A DNA stretch of 64,000 nucleotides from Platycnemis pennipes (Eukaryota; Arthropoda; Insecta; Odonata; Platycnemididae). Of the stretch, positions 31,051 through 42,280 are shown one piece after another. The notes under the pieces are model-generated. The model was given only the letters and a program-made list of their open reading frames with translations. It did not search any database and had not been told where the DNA came from. Within the stretch, counting starts at the first letter, position 1. Each line of letters starts with the position of its first letter. A program made the position numbers and the translations under genes. The stretch covers positions 47,324,107 to 47,388,106 of the forward strand of contig OW121846.1 in assembly GCA_933228895.1 (NCBI GenBank). Reading direction: 5' to 3'.

Positions 31051-32974
31051 CAAGATGGAAGAATAACTGGGAAATATCGATTGGGTAACCGATATGGAAG
31101 AGGAGAAATACTGCTGTAGTTCTGCACACAGCATAAGTTAGTGGTTGCCAACACGTTGTTTAAAAACCACAACCGAAGAAGATATACGTGGAAAACGCCA
31201 GGAGAAAGAATAATATTTCAAATAGACTACATTTTAGTGAAGCAGAGATTTAGGAACAAAATGAAGGACTGCAAAAGCTACCCTGGGGCAGACATCGACA
31301 GTGACCATAATTTTGTGATGATGAAATGCCATCTAAAATTCAAGAAATTGAAGAAGCCTGTGAAGAACAGATGGCTTTTCAAAAAGCAGTACAAAGCAAT
31401 GCGTAGAATATCTGGAAGAGCTCTTCAACGGAAACAATCTCAGCACAAAAGTGATCGAAAAGTAAATAGAAGCAGAAGTGGAGGATATGGGAGCATCAAT
31501 ATTAAGATCGGTATTTGACGCAGTAGTAAGGGATCTTCGCATGAATAAGGTTTCTGGAATTGATGATATTCCTGCAGAACTAATTAAAAGACATTAACCC
31601 ATCTGTATAAAACCATCTGTGACATGTACTCAACAGGAGAAATACCCAGGGAATTCGAGAAAAACATCATCATTCCTATTCCCAAAAAGAAGAGAGTGGA
31701 GAAATGCGAAAAGTTTAGGACTATAAACCTGACGATACATGCATCGAAGATATAAACTAGGATAATCTACAGAAGAATAAAACGAAAAGCTGAAGGGTTC
31801 CTGGATGAAGATCAATTCGGATTCAGGAAAAGTAAGGGAATCAGAGAAGCAATATTGGCCTTAGGCTACTCATGTAGAAGAGAATGGAGAGGGAAAAACC
31901 GACGTTCATTGCATTCGTGGATTTAGAGAAGGCTTTTGACAACGTAGATTGGAATTCAATGCTTGGAATTTTGAAAGGAATTGGGAGTGACCTACAACGG
32001 CCGAAGAATTATCCACAGTCTGTATAAAAACCATGTAGCTGTGATTAAATCTGGACCCAGCTGTGAAGAAGCAAGAATAAAGAAAGGAGTTAGACAAGAC
32101 TGTCTCCTGTAATTTTTAATGTTTACATCGAGAAAGCCATCAATAAAATCAAGGAGGTGTCTTCTGGAGTGAATATCCACGGAGAAAAAATTAGCATGCT
32201 GCGATTCGCTGAAGACATAGCACTCTTAGCAGAGACAGAGAAGGAGCTGAATAAGAATCTAACAACCATGAAAAGGGCAATGATCAGATATCATCTTAAG
32301 ATCAATTTGAAGAGAACTATGATATTGGTGTGCAGCAAGACAGAAGAGGTCAAAACCAACGTTAAACTAGGAAAACAAAAACTGGAAGAGGTGAAAGAGT
32401 TCTGCCACCTTGGAAGCCGAGTCACCAACGATGGACGAAGCAAGAAAGAAATAGTCGGCAGAATAGCCCAGGCAAAGAGGGCATTCTATCAAAAGAAGAA
32501 TCTACTTACCGCTGGAAATACAAGCGTAGGAAATACAAGCGTAGAAGGAAACAATTCATCAGGATGTACATCTGGAGCTTTTTTCTCTATGGCAGTGAGG
32601 CATGGACTGATAGCAGCGGAAAAGAAAAGGGTGGAAGTATTCAAAATGTGGTGCTACAGAAGAATGATGAAGATTAAATGGATCGGCCGAGTAAGTAAGG
32701 AGGAAATCCTAAGAAGAGTGGGAGAAAAAGAAGTCTTCTGAATATCCTGATAAGAAGACGGAACAACTTGATCGGCCACATCATAAGACATGATGGCCTG
32801 ATGAAGACAATTGTCGAGGGACAAGTGGACGGGAAGAATGGCAAAGGAAGGCCTCGTGCGAGATATATGGAACAAGCGATGAACGATGTGAAGGAGAAGA
32901 AATACGTAAATATGAAGAGATTAGGCGATAGAAGGACTCAGTGGAGAGCTGCGTCAACCCAATCTGAGGATTGA
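31051..32974 (+). pseudogene. RTE-like endonuclease/reverse transcriptase, inactivated
   Basis: The pieces read in order: the end of the AP endonuclease (NHNRRRYTWKTPGERIIFQI, DYILVKQRF, SYPGADIDSDHN), the linker, then RT motifs NKVSGIDDIPAELIK, IPIPKKKRVEKCEKFRTINL, DQFGFRKSKGIREAILALGY, FVDLEKAFDNVDW, FRFAED in place of the catalytic YADD box, and the C-terminal RMMKIKWIGRVSKEEILRRV and RPRARYMEQAMNDVKEKKYV. At least four frameshifts or stops interrupt it (around 31515, 31590, 31990 and 32100). The altered catalytic box (FAED) would itself be inactivating. Confidence 0.8.
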
Positions 32975-32995
32975 TGACCAATGATGATGATGATG
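31051..32995 (+). mobile_element. RTE-like LINE, 5'-truncated, with TSD
   Basis: The element begins inside the endonuclease domain (QDGRITGKYRLGNRYGRG), ends with an ATGATGATGATGATG-type tail and is bounded by an 11-bp direct repeat. Short trinucleotide tails and 5' truncation fit RTE-clade LINEs. A second, more decayed copy with more 5' sequence lies at 40400-41925. Confidence 0.8.
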
Positions 32996-33006
32996 ACACT
33001 CAATGT
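32996..33006. repeat. 11-bp target-site duplication, right
   Basis: ACACTCAATGT, identical to 31040-31050. Confidence 0.75.
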
Positions 33007-35532
33007 AAATCTTGAGGTTTCTGCAATCACTTGAGGCTGATGAATAATGAGCGCTTGAATAAACTTTTCTAAAAAAACTTGGAAAATTTAGATATAATAT
33101 CTCCATTAACTTATCCCAGAATATGGTTCAAAAACGATTTGGGGACATTGATGCTCGAGGTAGAAAGCTAACAATAGATATGGTGAAAAAAACTAAGTTA
33201 GTTGCGGAATCACTATATTAGATTATACTCCGCTGACAGAGTACCCTTGGATTTTTAACTAAAGATTTTCAAGACATTTTGGATCACTATTTTAATAAAC
33301 ACTGAGAACAAAACAAATTTTTACTGACATTGTTTCGTGCTATTCCACCAATGATTTTGAAATTTATTTTTTTCTTTGTAAATTTCACCAGAACAAATTG
33401 TTAGGGTCAAACGTAGGATTAAACGTTGAGTATTCAAAATTATGAATCTGTAATTCTTCATACACTACAAGTGTATTCAAGTTCCATTATATTTCCATGC
33501 GTAGCGCCGCTAGTGCCTAAACTAGGCCGAGTATGGTATGGCTAGCCACAGATTTCCCGTAAAACGCTCAGTCACCTGCCGCGCGAAGCCACCGGGAAAG
33601 TGGCACAAATGGAGATTTCATTAGTTGACGTTTCTTTCTGAAGATTAATTTGAATGCTTATTCCAAGGGCGCCGGCGTTTGCAGCTCCTACTTTCAACTG
33701 AGAAGAGCTGGAGACCCACTTTATCAGAGAGGTCCTACAACAAACGCTAGTAACGCGGCTACTTCCCATATCAACACACAGAAAACACTGTTTGATTCCA
33801 TAGATATATTAACCACTTCTTAATCCACCGTGTACTCTAAAATTTGCATACAGGTTGAGTGGCGGTTGGTGACAACCACCTAACATACGCTAATTATCTG
33901 CACCAATGGATAGATCACTACCTAGATATCACTTATTATCATCATGTGGTACAGACACTGTAAAGTCCACTTTTTACACAACATTCAATAAGATCGATAA
34001 ACCGACGATACACACGTCTTGTACATTTATAAGTTCATGAAGACTAGCTAAAAAACCTATAAACTAAATTATTACCTTAGCTGTAACATCGATTCTAAAT
34101 AATATTCTGGTTTATTTTACGCGAAAAAGATACATTTGTAACCGCTCCGTCACATATATATATCTACAGTTTTAGCCTTATGACCTATGATAGCACACTG
34201 AGTTTTAAAATATTTTCAAAATATTCAGTTCAGGTAGCTGACAATCAATGCCCATTACACCCCACACAGATACAAAAAATACCTTCCGACCACGAAGTTG
34301 CTACTTCAAGTACCCAGAGTCCTGAATAGCGAAGCATGATGCTATCAATAAAAAACTGGAGATATGTACAGTATGTATATGTAACTGTAAACCAGATATT
34401 TCGGATCCTATGAACACTCACGTATTTTACCAAGGAGAAATAAAGCAATTACCATGCTTGAAAACGATTAATTATTTGTCTTTGTTGAGCTTAAAAGGTG
34501 ATGTATACAGCGCATTTTCTTAGGAATCACGAAATCCTTTTTATAAATCCAAGGAACATACATAATCATCCAGGGAAGTTGCATCACTCGGAAAGTCTCT
34601 GAATTCAATAAATACACCATCCATATTCTGTAAAAACCCTTACTTGTTGTTGCCTTTAAAAGTGGTTTGACACGAGCCATATCATTGCGCGGCAAGGATA
34701 CATAAGTGGTAACAAATGCATTGCTCAAAGAAACGACTTGCATGGAAAATTCACCAGGTACATGAACGATTGAGCGGAAAATAGACCTTTTTCTATTTCC
34801 AAGCATTCATGCATGTTATTTCGTTGACTTGACTTAGCTTCAAGCAATTCATTTCTCCGTGTAGAAGAGCTTCAACTAGTGATGCTCCTCCGCTATTGCG
34901 GGATTCATTAGGTTATTTCAGAATCATCTCCTAAAAACCCTAATGTCAAATTAGTATCAAAAAGGCTCTATGAACTTTATCATCGTGATTTTCTCCGCCC
35001 ACTAGGAACATATTCGTTGCCCCTAAATTATTTTTTGCTAGAACGTAATGAGCATGATATTATGGTTAAATACAAATAAAAACATAACTGATCTTTCCCA
35101 CTCAAGTTTCCCTTCTTACAGCTATATTCCGGAGAAATCATAATAAGGGAAATTCGCCATACCAAACCTTATTATGGAATTTGAAGATTTAATCCGACGA
35201 ATTAATACCTGCCATTGGTTTTTGGTGGATTAGGTATTCTTTTTTAATTATGTGGAATATACATACAACCTTTCCGAAATAAAATGGTGATCACGTCGTC
35301 TTTAATTCCTTCAATTAGCATGTTCCTTATCAAAACACGCTCTTCCAACCTGGCTGGAGTCTAGGTAGTAACTAATATGTGCATGCTAGGGAAATGCAGA
35401 TAAATATATTTGGTGAAAATATTTCTAGCCAATAATCACTTCGTCACTTTGTAGACACTTATCATCTAGTTGCACGTCACTCCTACGTCTAACTGGTTTT
35501 CAATTACTAGTATTACTGTAGCTCCTAATTTG
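33007..35532. other. No gene recognised
   Basis: About 2.5 kb of AT-rich DNA. I see no coding similarity, inverted repeats or tandem repeats large enough to report. The 112-codon minus-strand frame at 34468-34806 has no family I recognise. Confidence 0.4.
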
Positions 35533-35655
35533 CATGTCAGTAGTGGTGATTTTCACCCCCTGCCACACATTCTCAAGGTGGCTCGCTGGGTATTACACAC
35601 ACACACACACACCTTTATGGTGACTTGCAGGGTATTATGTAGATGTAGATGATGC
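35533..35655 (+). mobile_element. CR1/L2-like LINE 3' end with duplicated tail
   Basis: TTCACCCCCTGCCACACATT and GGTGGCTCGCTGGGTATTAC are followed by an ACAC microsatellite and then a second partial 3' end (TTTATGGTGACTTGCAGGGT) with the TAGATGTAGATGATG tail. The (AC)n run appears to have expanded within the hairpin segment of two overlapping ends. Confidence 0.65.
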
Positions 35656-36060
35656 CTCGGATGCAGTAACTCTGTCGAGCGCACTTTTCAAATGGGATTA
35701 GCAGTGGCGGTGGTAGTCTTCCGCGGAAATTAAGTTAACTTTTCAAGCAAAAAGCGAAGCTTTGGAACTCAAGCACGGAACATGAAACGAAAGCGCAGCG
35801 GGCAAGGAAGTGATTCATTATGAGGGTAGGGGGTCACCACCCTCGCGAGAGAAGCAGAAACCTTTTCGAGCATGAGTCACCCGGATCACCTGGCACGGGC
35901 AGAATACAAATGCGAGGCCCATCCTCAAGTTTCCGTGAACTTCTCGCTCGACTCGAACAGACAGCGCTCGAGGACGAGTCAGTTACCAAAATGGCAGAGG
36001 TGGGCACGTAGATCGTAAACCTGTTTCGGAAAAATTACTTTCAACAAGTAACGATTGTAC
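35656..36060. other. No gene recognised
   Basis: A moderately GC-rich stretch without recognisable coding similarity. A 63-codon frame at 35820-36011 is not supported by anything else. Confidence 0.35.
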
Positions 36061-36390
36061 GATTTTACGTTGACATTATGCACGGCAAGGGTGTTGAAAA
36101 TTGCCTGAAGGAGAGGGTCCCTGGACCGGGAATCAAACAACGTACCTTTTGCTTTCCGGGCTAAAGCGCAGACCACCACGATTCACAGGAATCCTGATCA
36201 CAAACGTAATAATTTCTAGGCTCGGACAGATTTCCTTCGGGTACATGATATCTGAGCTGCGTGGTGGTGGCTTGCGCATGAACTCCAAAAAAAATAAAAA
36301 GGTCCGCGGCTCAATCCTCGGTCCAGGAAACATTATTCCTCCGGCAATTTTCAACAAACATCGGAATGGTTTCGTCTGTTAGTGCAAAAT
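36061..36390. repeat. Two opposed tRNA-related SINE relics
   Basis: The left part read in reverse shows TTTAGCCCGGAAAGCAAAAG and TTTGATTCCCGGTCCAGG; the right part read forward shows GAGCTGCGTGGTGGTGGCTT and CGGCTCAATCCTCGGTCCAG, followed by AGGAAACATTATTCCTCCGG. The two lie head to head, and the right-hand body also resembles 7245-7330. Confidence 0.45.
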
Positions 36391-36784
36391 GGAAATTTCC
36401 GATAAAGTTTCCGCACATTTCCGTGAAGAAGAAATTGCATAAAATCTGCTAAATCCCCAGAGAATTCCCACGCCAAAAATTAACCAGGAACATTCAAACA
36501 GCCTCTTTGTGACACGTGACTCATTTTACTCAATTTTTCTCAGGCTAAACATTATTCTCAGGTCATTATTACTAGGGCCAGAGTTAAAAACTAGCAATCG
36601 ACACTTTGACCTTTCTTTTATGGTTTCCACAGGTACCTCGTGCAGAAATCGTGCGTAAGGATTTAATGGAAAAGAAAAGACGAGACACCATAGCACCAAT
36701 TGTGTACACTAATAACTAATTAATATGGACTTTCGGATGACATTACGATTAAAAGAAGTCGTTTCAGGCGTAACTTTGTGGAAG
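36391..36784. other. No gene recognised
   Basis: AT-rich DNA without coding similarity or repeats visible by eye. Confidence 0.35.
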
Positions 36785-37446
36785 TTTTTAATATGCATAA
36801 TGAAACTCAACAGTAATACTCCACACTAATTTAATGATGGTCGACCCGGGTTTCGGCAACTCAGTGCCATTTTCAAGGTACATGTTCATGTGGCGGTTAG
36901 GTATATATGGGTTCAAGGTGGAAAGGGGGAGGAGGTGAAAGTGAAAAAAGTGGGGGGGGGGGTGGTTTAGGTTGGGGTGAAACGGGAATGGAAGGTGATT
37001 CATTGCAAGGTAGTTGGCTGTGGAGGAATATTCGTAACTAAAATAAGGAAATTAGCTGGAGGGTCGAAGGTTGTGGGGAGGAGGGGTCGTGATTTTTAAG
37101 AGGGTTGAATGGGTGGAGAAGGTTGCATGGTCATTACATAAAACATTTTCACAGTTAGCAATCTCAAATTGTTCTAAAAAATCCAGCTTATAACCTTTGT
37201 CAATACCACTGTGTAAAACTTCATATTTAAAGTTACTAAAATAACCGTTTCAACACAAATATTCCGCAAATTTTGAGTTATTATTGCCACATATATATAG
37301 GAGTTCCTATGCTCCCTCACTCTGTCTCTGAACTTCCGACCAGTTTGACCAATATAACAAATACCGCAGTCCACACACTTCAGTTTATACACTCCACTTA
37401 GGTCTTTTTCGAGTATCTGTCTTTCGAGTTGAAAAGGATTTTCCAT
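36785..37446 (-). mobile_element. Penelope-like element 3' fragment (different family)
   Basis: On the minus strand a GIY-YIG domain (37446 to about 37330) is followed by a decayed C-terminus and a 3' region ending with CTTGAAAATGGCACTGAGTT, GCCGAAACCCGGGTCGACC and TAATTTAGTGTGG... in short blocks. The block with GGCA...TGCC and GAAAC is the typical Penelope-end arrangement and echoes the hairpin at 13470-13658. Confidence 0.7.
37174..37446 (-). pseudogene. GIY-YIG endonuclease fragment of a Penelope-like element
   Basis: The frame opens MENPFQLERQILEKDLSGVY, then KLKCVDCGICYIGQTGRKFR and DRVREHRNSYI. The GIY-YIG pair is represented by GVY and CYIGQTGR, with the conserved arginine in RVREHR. 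After EHRNSY the frame loses similarity, and no RT domain is found upstream at higher coordinates, where a tandem duplication begins. Sequence divergence from the 20-22 kb element shows that it is a different Penelope family. Confidence 0.75.
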
Positions 37447-37480
37447 ATAGTGCCTAAATTATAAAATGACACACTACTGA

Positions 37481-37782
37481 GCGAAGAAGCGCTAGATAGC
37501 CGTCGTGATATGCATTTCGTTAGGTCGTTTAGGATAAGGTAATAGGACACGTAGGTCAAGTATGTATTGTTCAAAATTATAATTTTCGCGTTTACAAAAG
37601 TGGGAAAATCTGTTATTATCATTTTCTTTTAGCGAAGAAGCGCTAGATAGCCGTCGTGATATGCATTTCGTTAGGTCGTTTAGGATAAGGTAATAGGACA
37701 CGTAGGTCAAGTATGTATTGTTCAGAATTATATCTTTCGCGTTTACAAAAGTGGTAAAATCTGTTATTATCATTTTCTATTA
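37481..37782. repeat. Tandem duplication, 151 bp x 2
   Basis: GCGAAGAAGCGCTAGATAGC begins at 37481 and again at 37632; the two units are nearly identical over 151 bp. The second unit ends where the CR1-like coding sequence begins. The duplication also creates overlapping open frames on the minus strand, which I do not treat as genes. Confidence 0.85.
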
Positions 37783-38251
37783 GCGTGACCAGTCTATTAA
37801 ATGAATTAAAATGGGAATCATTGGCAGATCGCAGGTTGAAATTTAGACTTAATCTTTTAAATAAATTCCAAGACCATATTTTCAGTGATGATGTTAAAAA
37901 TATTTTGCGGACCCCAACTTACTATGGTAGACTGGACCATAATCACATAATTAGAGAAATAGATTGCCGAACTGACAGATTCAAAATGTCCTTTTTTCCT
38001 CGTACTATTAGGGATATGAATAACGGTAAATGTATCCAGTACGAGTGTAGCAATAGATAACATTGGTAGCTGCATGTTTGTATAAAGACTTAAAGCTAAC
38101 CCAACTAACAGCATGTTTTTGCATGTATGCTTTGCTATTTTAATTTTTAATCACAAATTTTATGCATGATATGTAGTGCATGTTTGGTGAGAGTTCACCC
38201 CCTGCCACACACCTTTATGGTGGCTTGCAGGGTATTATAAAGATGTAGATG
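37777..38251 (+). mobile_element. CR1/L2-like LINE, 3' end with ~90 codons
   Basis: The frame from SVTSLLNELKWESLADRR through RTPTYYGRLDHNHIIREIDC to a stop near 38060, then the 3' UTR (ATGCATGATATGTAGTGCAT), the hairpin and an AGATGTAGATG tail. It is uninterrupted and close to the 2600-4525 copy. It joins the 151-bp duplication directly. Confidence 0.85.
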
Positions 38252-38734
38252 ACTACGTTTTCACATACTCTACGTACTCACATTTTTCTGACATTAAGAT
38301 GTTTTTGAACCATAATATCGCAATTTAAAAAATTTCCATTAACATGCACACAATTGTACACACAGGCCTAATACTGACCAAGTAAACAAACGGTGATAAG
38401 ATTTGGGTGGTGGATTTTTGTAAATCTAAGCATTTTTGCATGATTTTGTAGCACCTACTTTTTTTTATGTTTCCTTATATGTTGAATGACAAATGGAATT
38501 TCTAGAGTGTACCCCACATGATATTATTAGTAATACCGCATTATGTAGGTATAATAAATAAATTAAGTAACTGTGTCCAGCGAGATGTAGTGAAAATATA
38601 CCATTCTCAAGCATTCAAAAATATATCACTCTTCAACAGCAATTTTTATCGCAACTTGCAACGTTTTTCAGCCGTTGGGTCATCTCTACTTAAATCTCCG
38701 GTTTCCGCGGCGTTGAACATTGGAGACCGTACAA

Positions 38735-39585
38735 GACGATACGAAGATCGGCAAGATTTGTAAAGGGACAGTATGATAAGTATATTAGATGCACTGAAAT
38801 GGGAATCATTATCAGACTTAAGTGGAAATTTAGACAAACTCTTAAATAAATTCTAAGACAATGTTTTCACTGATGACGGTGCATGTTGTTATAAGGACTT
38901 TAAGCTACCGTCCACGAGGTTAAAGCCAACATTAGACACTAAGGTGCTTACATATAGCAAATGCAAAGTTCACGAACTGGCCGTGAAAACATTATCGCCA
39001 TACCCGCTGAAACTGAAAAATAGCAAGATAGTTTAGCAAGATAAGCACCACAGATAAAAATCGTTCGCCTTGACCGGGACTCGAACCCGGACCCCCTGAT
39101 TTCCGGCCAGATGCTATACAGGTGCAAGTTGCTTTGTGACATAATACCTTTGTCCAGCAGACCGGTAACATCTTGTTCCTTTAAGCCTCTATAATTTCCG
39201 GAGAGAAATTGGACGTCTTGGTAGCTCGACTGGTAGAGCACCAGGCCGGGAATCAGGGGGTCCGAGTTCGATGTCCCAGTCAAGGCAAATGATTTTTCTC
39301 TGTGGTATATCTTGCTATTTTGCAGATTCAGCGGGTAAGTCGCTAAAGTTTCCACGACCAGTTCGTGAAATTTGAAAAAGGACCTTAAGCTAACCCTACT
39401 AGCAGAATGTTTTTGCATGCTTGCTTTGCTATTTTAATCTATTTTTAAATTCTGAAGCATAGACTAGAATTTAATCACTAATACTTTTCATGCATGATAT
39501 GTAATGTATGCTTGGGGTGAATTCACCCCCTAACACAAACTTTTATGGTGTCCAGTAGGGTATCGTGTAGATGTAGATGAAAACG
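38735..39585 (+). mobile_element. CR1/L2-like LINE 3' end, decayed and interrupted
   Basis: The left part (CGAAGATCGGCAAGATTTGT, AAATGGGAATCATTATCAGA) matches the LINE coding end with deletions. The right part from about 39378 carries the 3' UTR, the degenerate hairpin (ACCCCCTAACACAAACTTTT) and the TAGATGTAGATG tail. The interruption at 38964-39374 is a foldback element. The phrase AAGGAC(T/C)TTAAGCTA occurs on both sides (38895 and 39377), so it may be a target duplication. Confidence 0.65.
38964..39374. mobile_element. Foldback element with two opposed tRNA-like heads
   Basis: The outer ends are inverted (CAAAGTTCACGAACTGGCCG against the complement of CCAGTTCGTGAAATTTG). Inside, CCGGGACTCGAACCCGG (39073-39090, an antisense B box) faces, about 180 bp away, GTAGCTCGACTGGTAGAGCA with GAGTTCGATGTCCC in sense orientation. 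Both are tRNA A/B-box arrangements. It may be a tRNA-SINE dimer or a foldback that captured a tRNA-like gene. Confidence 0.6.
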
Positions 39586-39639
39586 CGACCATCACAGCAC
39601 AAAGATGTATCTCTATACATTACTCAGATACGCTTTAAC

Positions 39640-40115
39640 AAATTGACCTTGTTTAATAATAATAATAATAATCGATCGAGTTTTCGGCACCGGCCGAAAT
39701 GAACATGGCAGCGAAGGAGATTGAAAAAAGGACTAAATATCAATATCTGCTGTGCGAACTCCGGCAAATGTACGCGGGCTACTCTGTGAAACTGGTAGTC
39801 CTCATCGTGGGCGTGCTTGGTGGTGTCAAGAGCTCACTGGTCGAAAATCTCAAGTGCATCCCAGCGTGCAGGGCGCAAGCGGATGCACTTGCAAGTGCAA
39901 TGCAGAAGGCTGTCCTTCTCGGGTCTCTCCGCCTGCTTCGTGCGCATGACCCTAATGCCGGGTAGCCACCTATCCACCGGTGGCGGACGTGGCTACCCCT
40001 AGGCACGACCCCTCTCGAGTCCCCGGCAATTATGACGGCAACGAAACCTGATGCTAGCCGGAGACTCGGAGGTGGATGTTACAAAAGTAACAAATAATAA
40101 TAATAATTTAATTTG
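39640..40115 (+). mobile_element. LINE C-terminal fragment with TAA-type tail
   Basis: The frame at 39699-39965 reads AAKEIEKRTKYQYLLCELRQ and ends with KAVLLGSLRLLR. The pattern E.EK..KYQ.L......, a hydrophobic V.VLGGV block and a final QKAVLLG....LR is the common C-terminal end of several LINE polyproteins. A GC-rich 3' UTR and an AATAATAATAATTT tail follow. Which LINE clade it belongs to is not clear to me. Confidence 0.55.
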
Positions 40116-40120
40116 CCCAT

Positions 40121-40159
40121 AAGATACATTGTACAGTGACACACTGTGCAATGTATCTT
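40121..40159. repeat. Short hairpin
   Basis: AAGATACATTGTACAGTG is followed after 3 bp by its inverted copy with one mismatch (18-bp arms). A looser inverted TTAGTTAACTGTTAAC run follows. Confidence 0.7.
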
Positions 40160-40399
40160 AAGTGTTAGCTTGTTTAGTTAACTGTTAACTCTTCAGTTAA
40201 CTGTTTAAGTGATAACATACCATCCCTTCATAATACGATACAATTTGCACTTATTTCACATAAACAACTCGGAGTGGAGCCTAAAGCCAACAAGTGCCTC
40301 CACTGGATTGCGAATTAAGGGTCCACCTCTTCGCATGCAGATTAGCTGCGAGATAAGAGAGTTTACTCGTCTTATAAGCAGCTGTGGATAAAATGAGGT

Positions 40400-41925
40400 G
40401 GCACGCTTAGGTGGTATTGGTCTATCCTTGGGCGAGGTCGGCTTGTAAAATTATGCATACACCTGTGAAAATGCCATGACTTGGTGACGGGAGGCCTCCA
40501 ACAATTATGAATCTCATCACCTGGAGGAGAGGGCTGCAACTCTCCTTCATATGAGTCAAGGTGAAGACCACAGCGGTCGGTATAGCGGCACTTATTTCAC
40601 TACAGCTGTTACCACGCCTAGGCGGGAGCAGCTGTAGTACTGCGATGTGGAAAGGAAAGAGGAAACCACCACATGATTATCCCGAGGAGTCGACTCTACT
40701 CCGCTTTTTTGCTTCATCAAGACTTGATCGAACGTTCTGGAGTAAAATAATGCGGAGCTCAAAGTCCCCGATTCGGATCTCTTGATGGAGACCACCCGAA
40801 AGAATACATAATCCAAGAGTGATAAACATTTTAGGACAGGAATATGGAACCTAAGACCGCTTCGGACATAAGAAATATTGAATAGCTTGAAGGTGGAAAT
40901 GCAAAGAATGGACCTCGATTATTAGTAGTCAGCGTAATAAAGTGGCCTAAAGAAGGAGACTTTTGGAGAGAACCTACAAGGCTATACACACCGGATCGTT
41001 CAATACTAATGCTGGAGAAGGAATAACCCTCAGGAAATGTGCCGGAATGCGTGCGAAGAACTTCCTGCAGTACAAGGAATACCAGTAATGGTAGAGATAG
41101 AGACGAAGCCTACATACGCCATTGTGGTGCAGGTTTACAAGCCTACATCAGTATAAAGAAGATGAAGGAGTGGAAGATTTCTATAACGAAATAATAAAGC
41201 AGATACGAGGAGAAGGAAACTAAATTAATTTAGGAGACTAGAACTCTATCGTCAGTAGGTAAAGGTCAAGATGGAAGAATGACTGGAAAATATGGATTGG
41301 GAAATCTAAAATAGAGAAGAAAAAGACTCATAAGACTTCCATAAATCTGCAAACCACACAAGCTACACAAACACACTTTTTAAAAAACACAATCGACGAC
41401 GGCATAAGTATGTAAAATGCTTGCAGACAGAAGATTTCAAGTGGACTACATTTTAGTGAACTAGGGATTCAATAATTACGTGATGGACTGCAAAAGTTAC
41501 CCGCGAGCTCACGCAGATAGTGACCATCTACTAGTGAGGATGAAATTCCGTTTGAAATTCAAAAAAACTGAAGGAAGCATCGAAAAGCAAATGGCTAGCC
41601 GAGAAGGTGAAGGAGACTCATCATCAAATGGCCATTCAGAAGGCAATGGAAAACGAGACGGGAGAGTAGTCTCGCCTTACTCTGAAATTAGTGGAAAGGA
41701 GGTGTGAAAATATAAAAATACAGCCCACAGGAGGCAACAATAGAACTTCTGGGGAGGAAAAACGTTACCTAGAAAACCCATGAATCACAGAAGTCTGAGA
41801 CCTGATTGAAGGGATAAAAAATACAAAAATGCGGAAAGGGAAGATGGGAAACACTGCAACAGAAGATTGAGGAATGAAAAAAAATCCGTGAAGCGAGAAA
41901 AGCAAGAGAAAGGTGGATGATTAAG
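40400..41925 (+). mobile_element. RTE-like LINE, decayed 5' portion
   Basis: The segment includes a presumed 5' UTR/early region (TGAAGACCACAGCGGTCGGT; AMWKGKRKPPHDYPEES in translation). Endonuclease-domain relics then follow in several frames: WNLRPLRT, VEMQRMDLD, QDGRMTGKYGLGN, RFQVDYILV, CKSYPRAHADSDHLLVRM. It matches the copy at 31051-32995 where they overlap. Multiple frameshifts and stops make it non-functional. The RT half is absent; a palindrome begins at 41927. Confidence 0.65.
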
Positions 41926-41926
41926 T

Positions 41927-42019
41927 AATAAAAATAACTTTGTACGTTCCACAGTATAATTTATTGTCCAAATTGGGGACAATAAATTATACAGTGGAAC
42001 GTACAAAGTTATTTTTATT
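41927..42019. repeat. Near-perfect inverted repeat, 43-bp arms
   Basis: The arm AATAAAAATAACTTTGTACG... (41927-41969) is repeated inverted at 41977-42019 with a single mismatch and a 7-bp loop. Pairing extends weakly beyond both ends (ATTAA). It looks like a small foldback or MITE at the end of the RTE relic. Confidence 0.8.
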
Positions 42020-42022
42020 ATT

Positions 42023-42280
42023 TAATTATGCAGTGGTTCCACCAAGTGACGCCGGAAAGTATTGATTTCATGGTGGATGAAGGATCTATGCGAAGATGTA
42101 AAAAGCTAGAAAGTCTCCTCGGGATCTCCATTAGCTCAGAATGTCTATGCTGGCCGACGGTGATTCGTGCATCATCATCTTTGCAGTTGAGTGTCGTGGA
42201 TTTCCTTTTGTCACCATACACATCCTCCCCGTAAGGTCTGGTGCCATGAGATTGTCACCGTGACTCGGTGACATAGTGGG
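42023..42280. other. No gene recognised
   Basis: Short unique stretch without coding similarity. Confidence 0.3.

Noticed and set aside
35595..35613. CA microsatellite as a separate feature
   Set aside because: Only about nine repeats, within the LINE 3' end; noted there.
37398..37773. Overlapping minus-strand frames MIITDF...
   Set aside because: Both come from the two units of the 151-bp duplication and have no similarity to known proteins.
39061..39300. Functional tRNA genes
   Set aside because: A and B boxes are present, but the anticodon and acceptor stems do not close properly by eye and the copies sit in a foldback; SINE-type origin is more likely.
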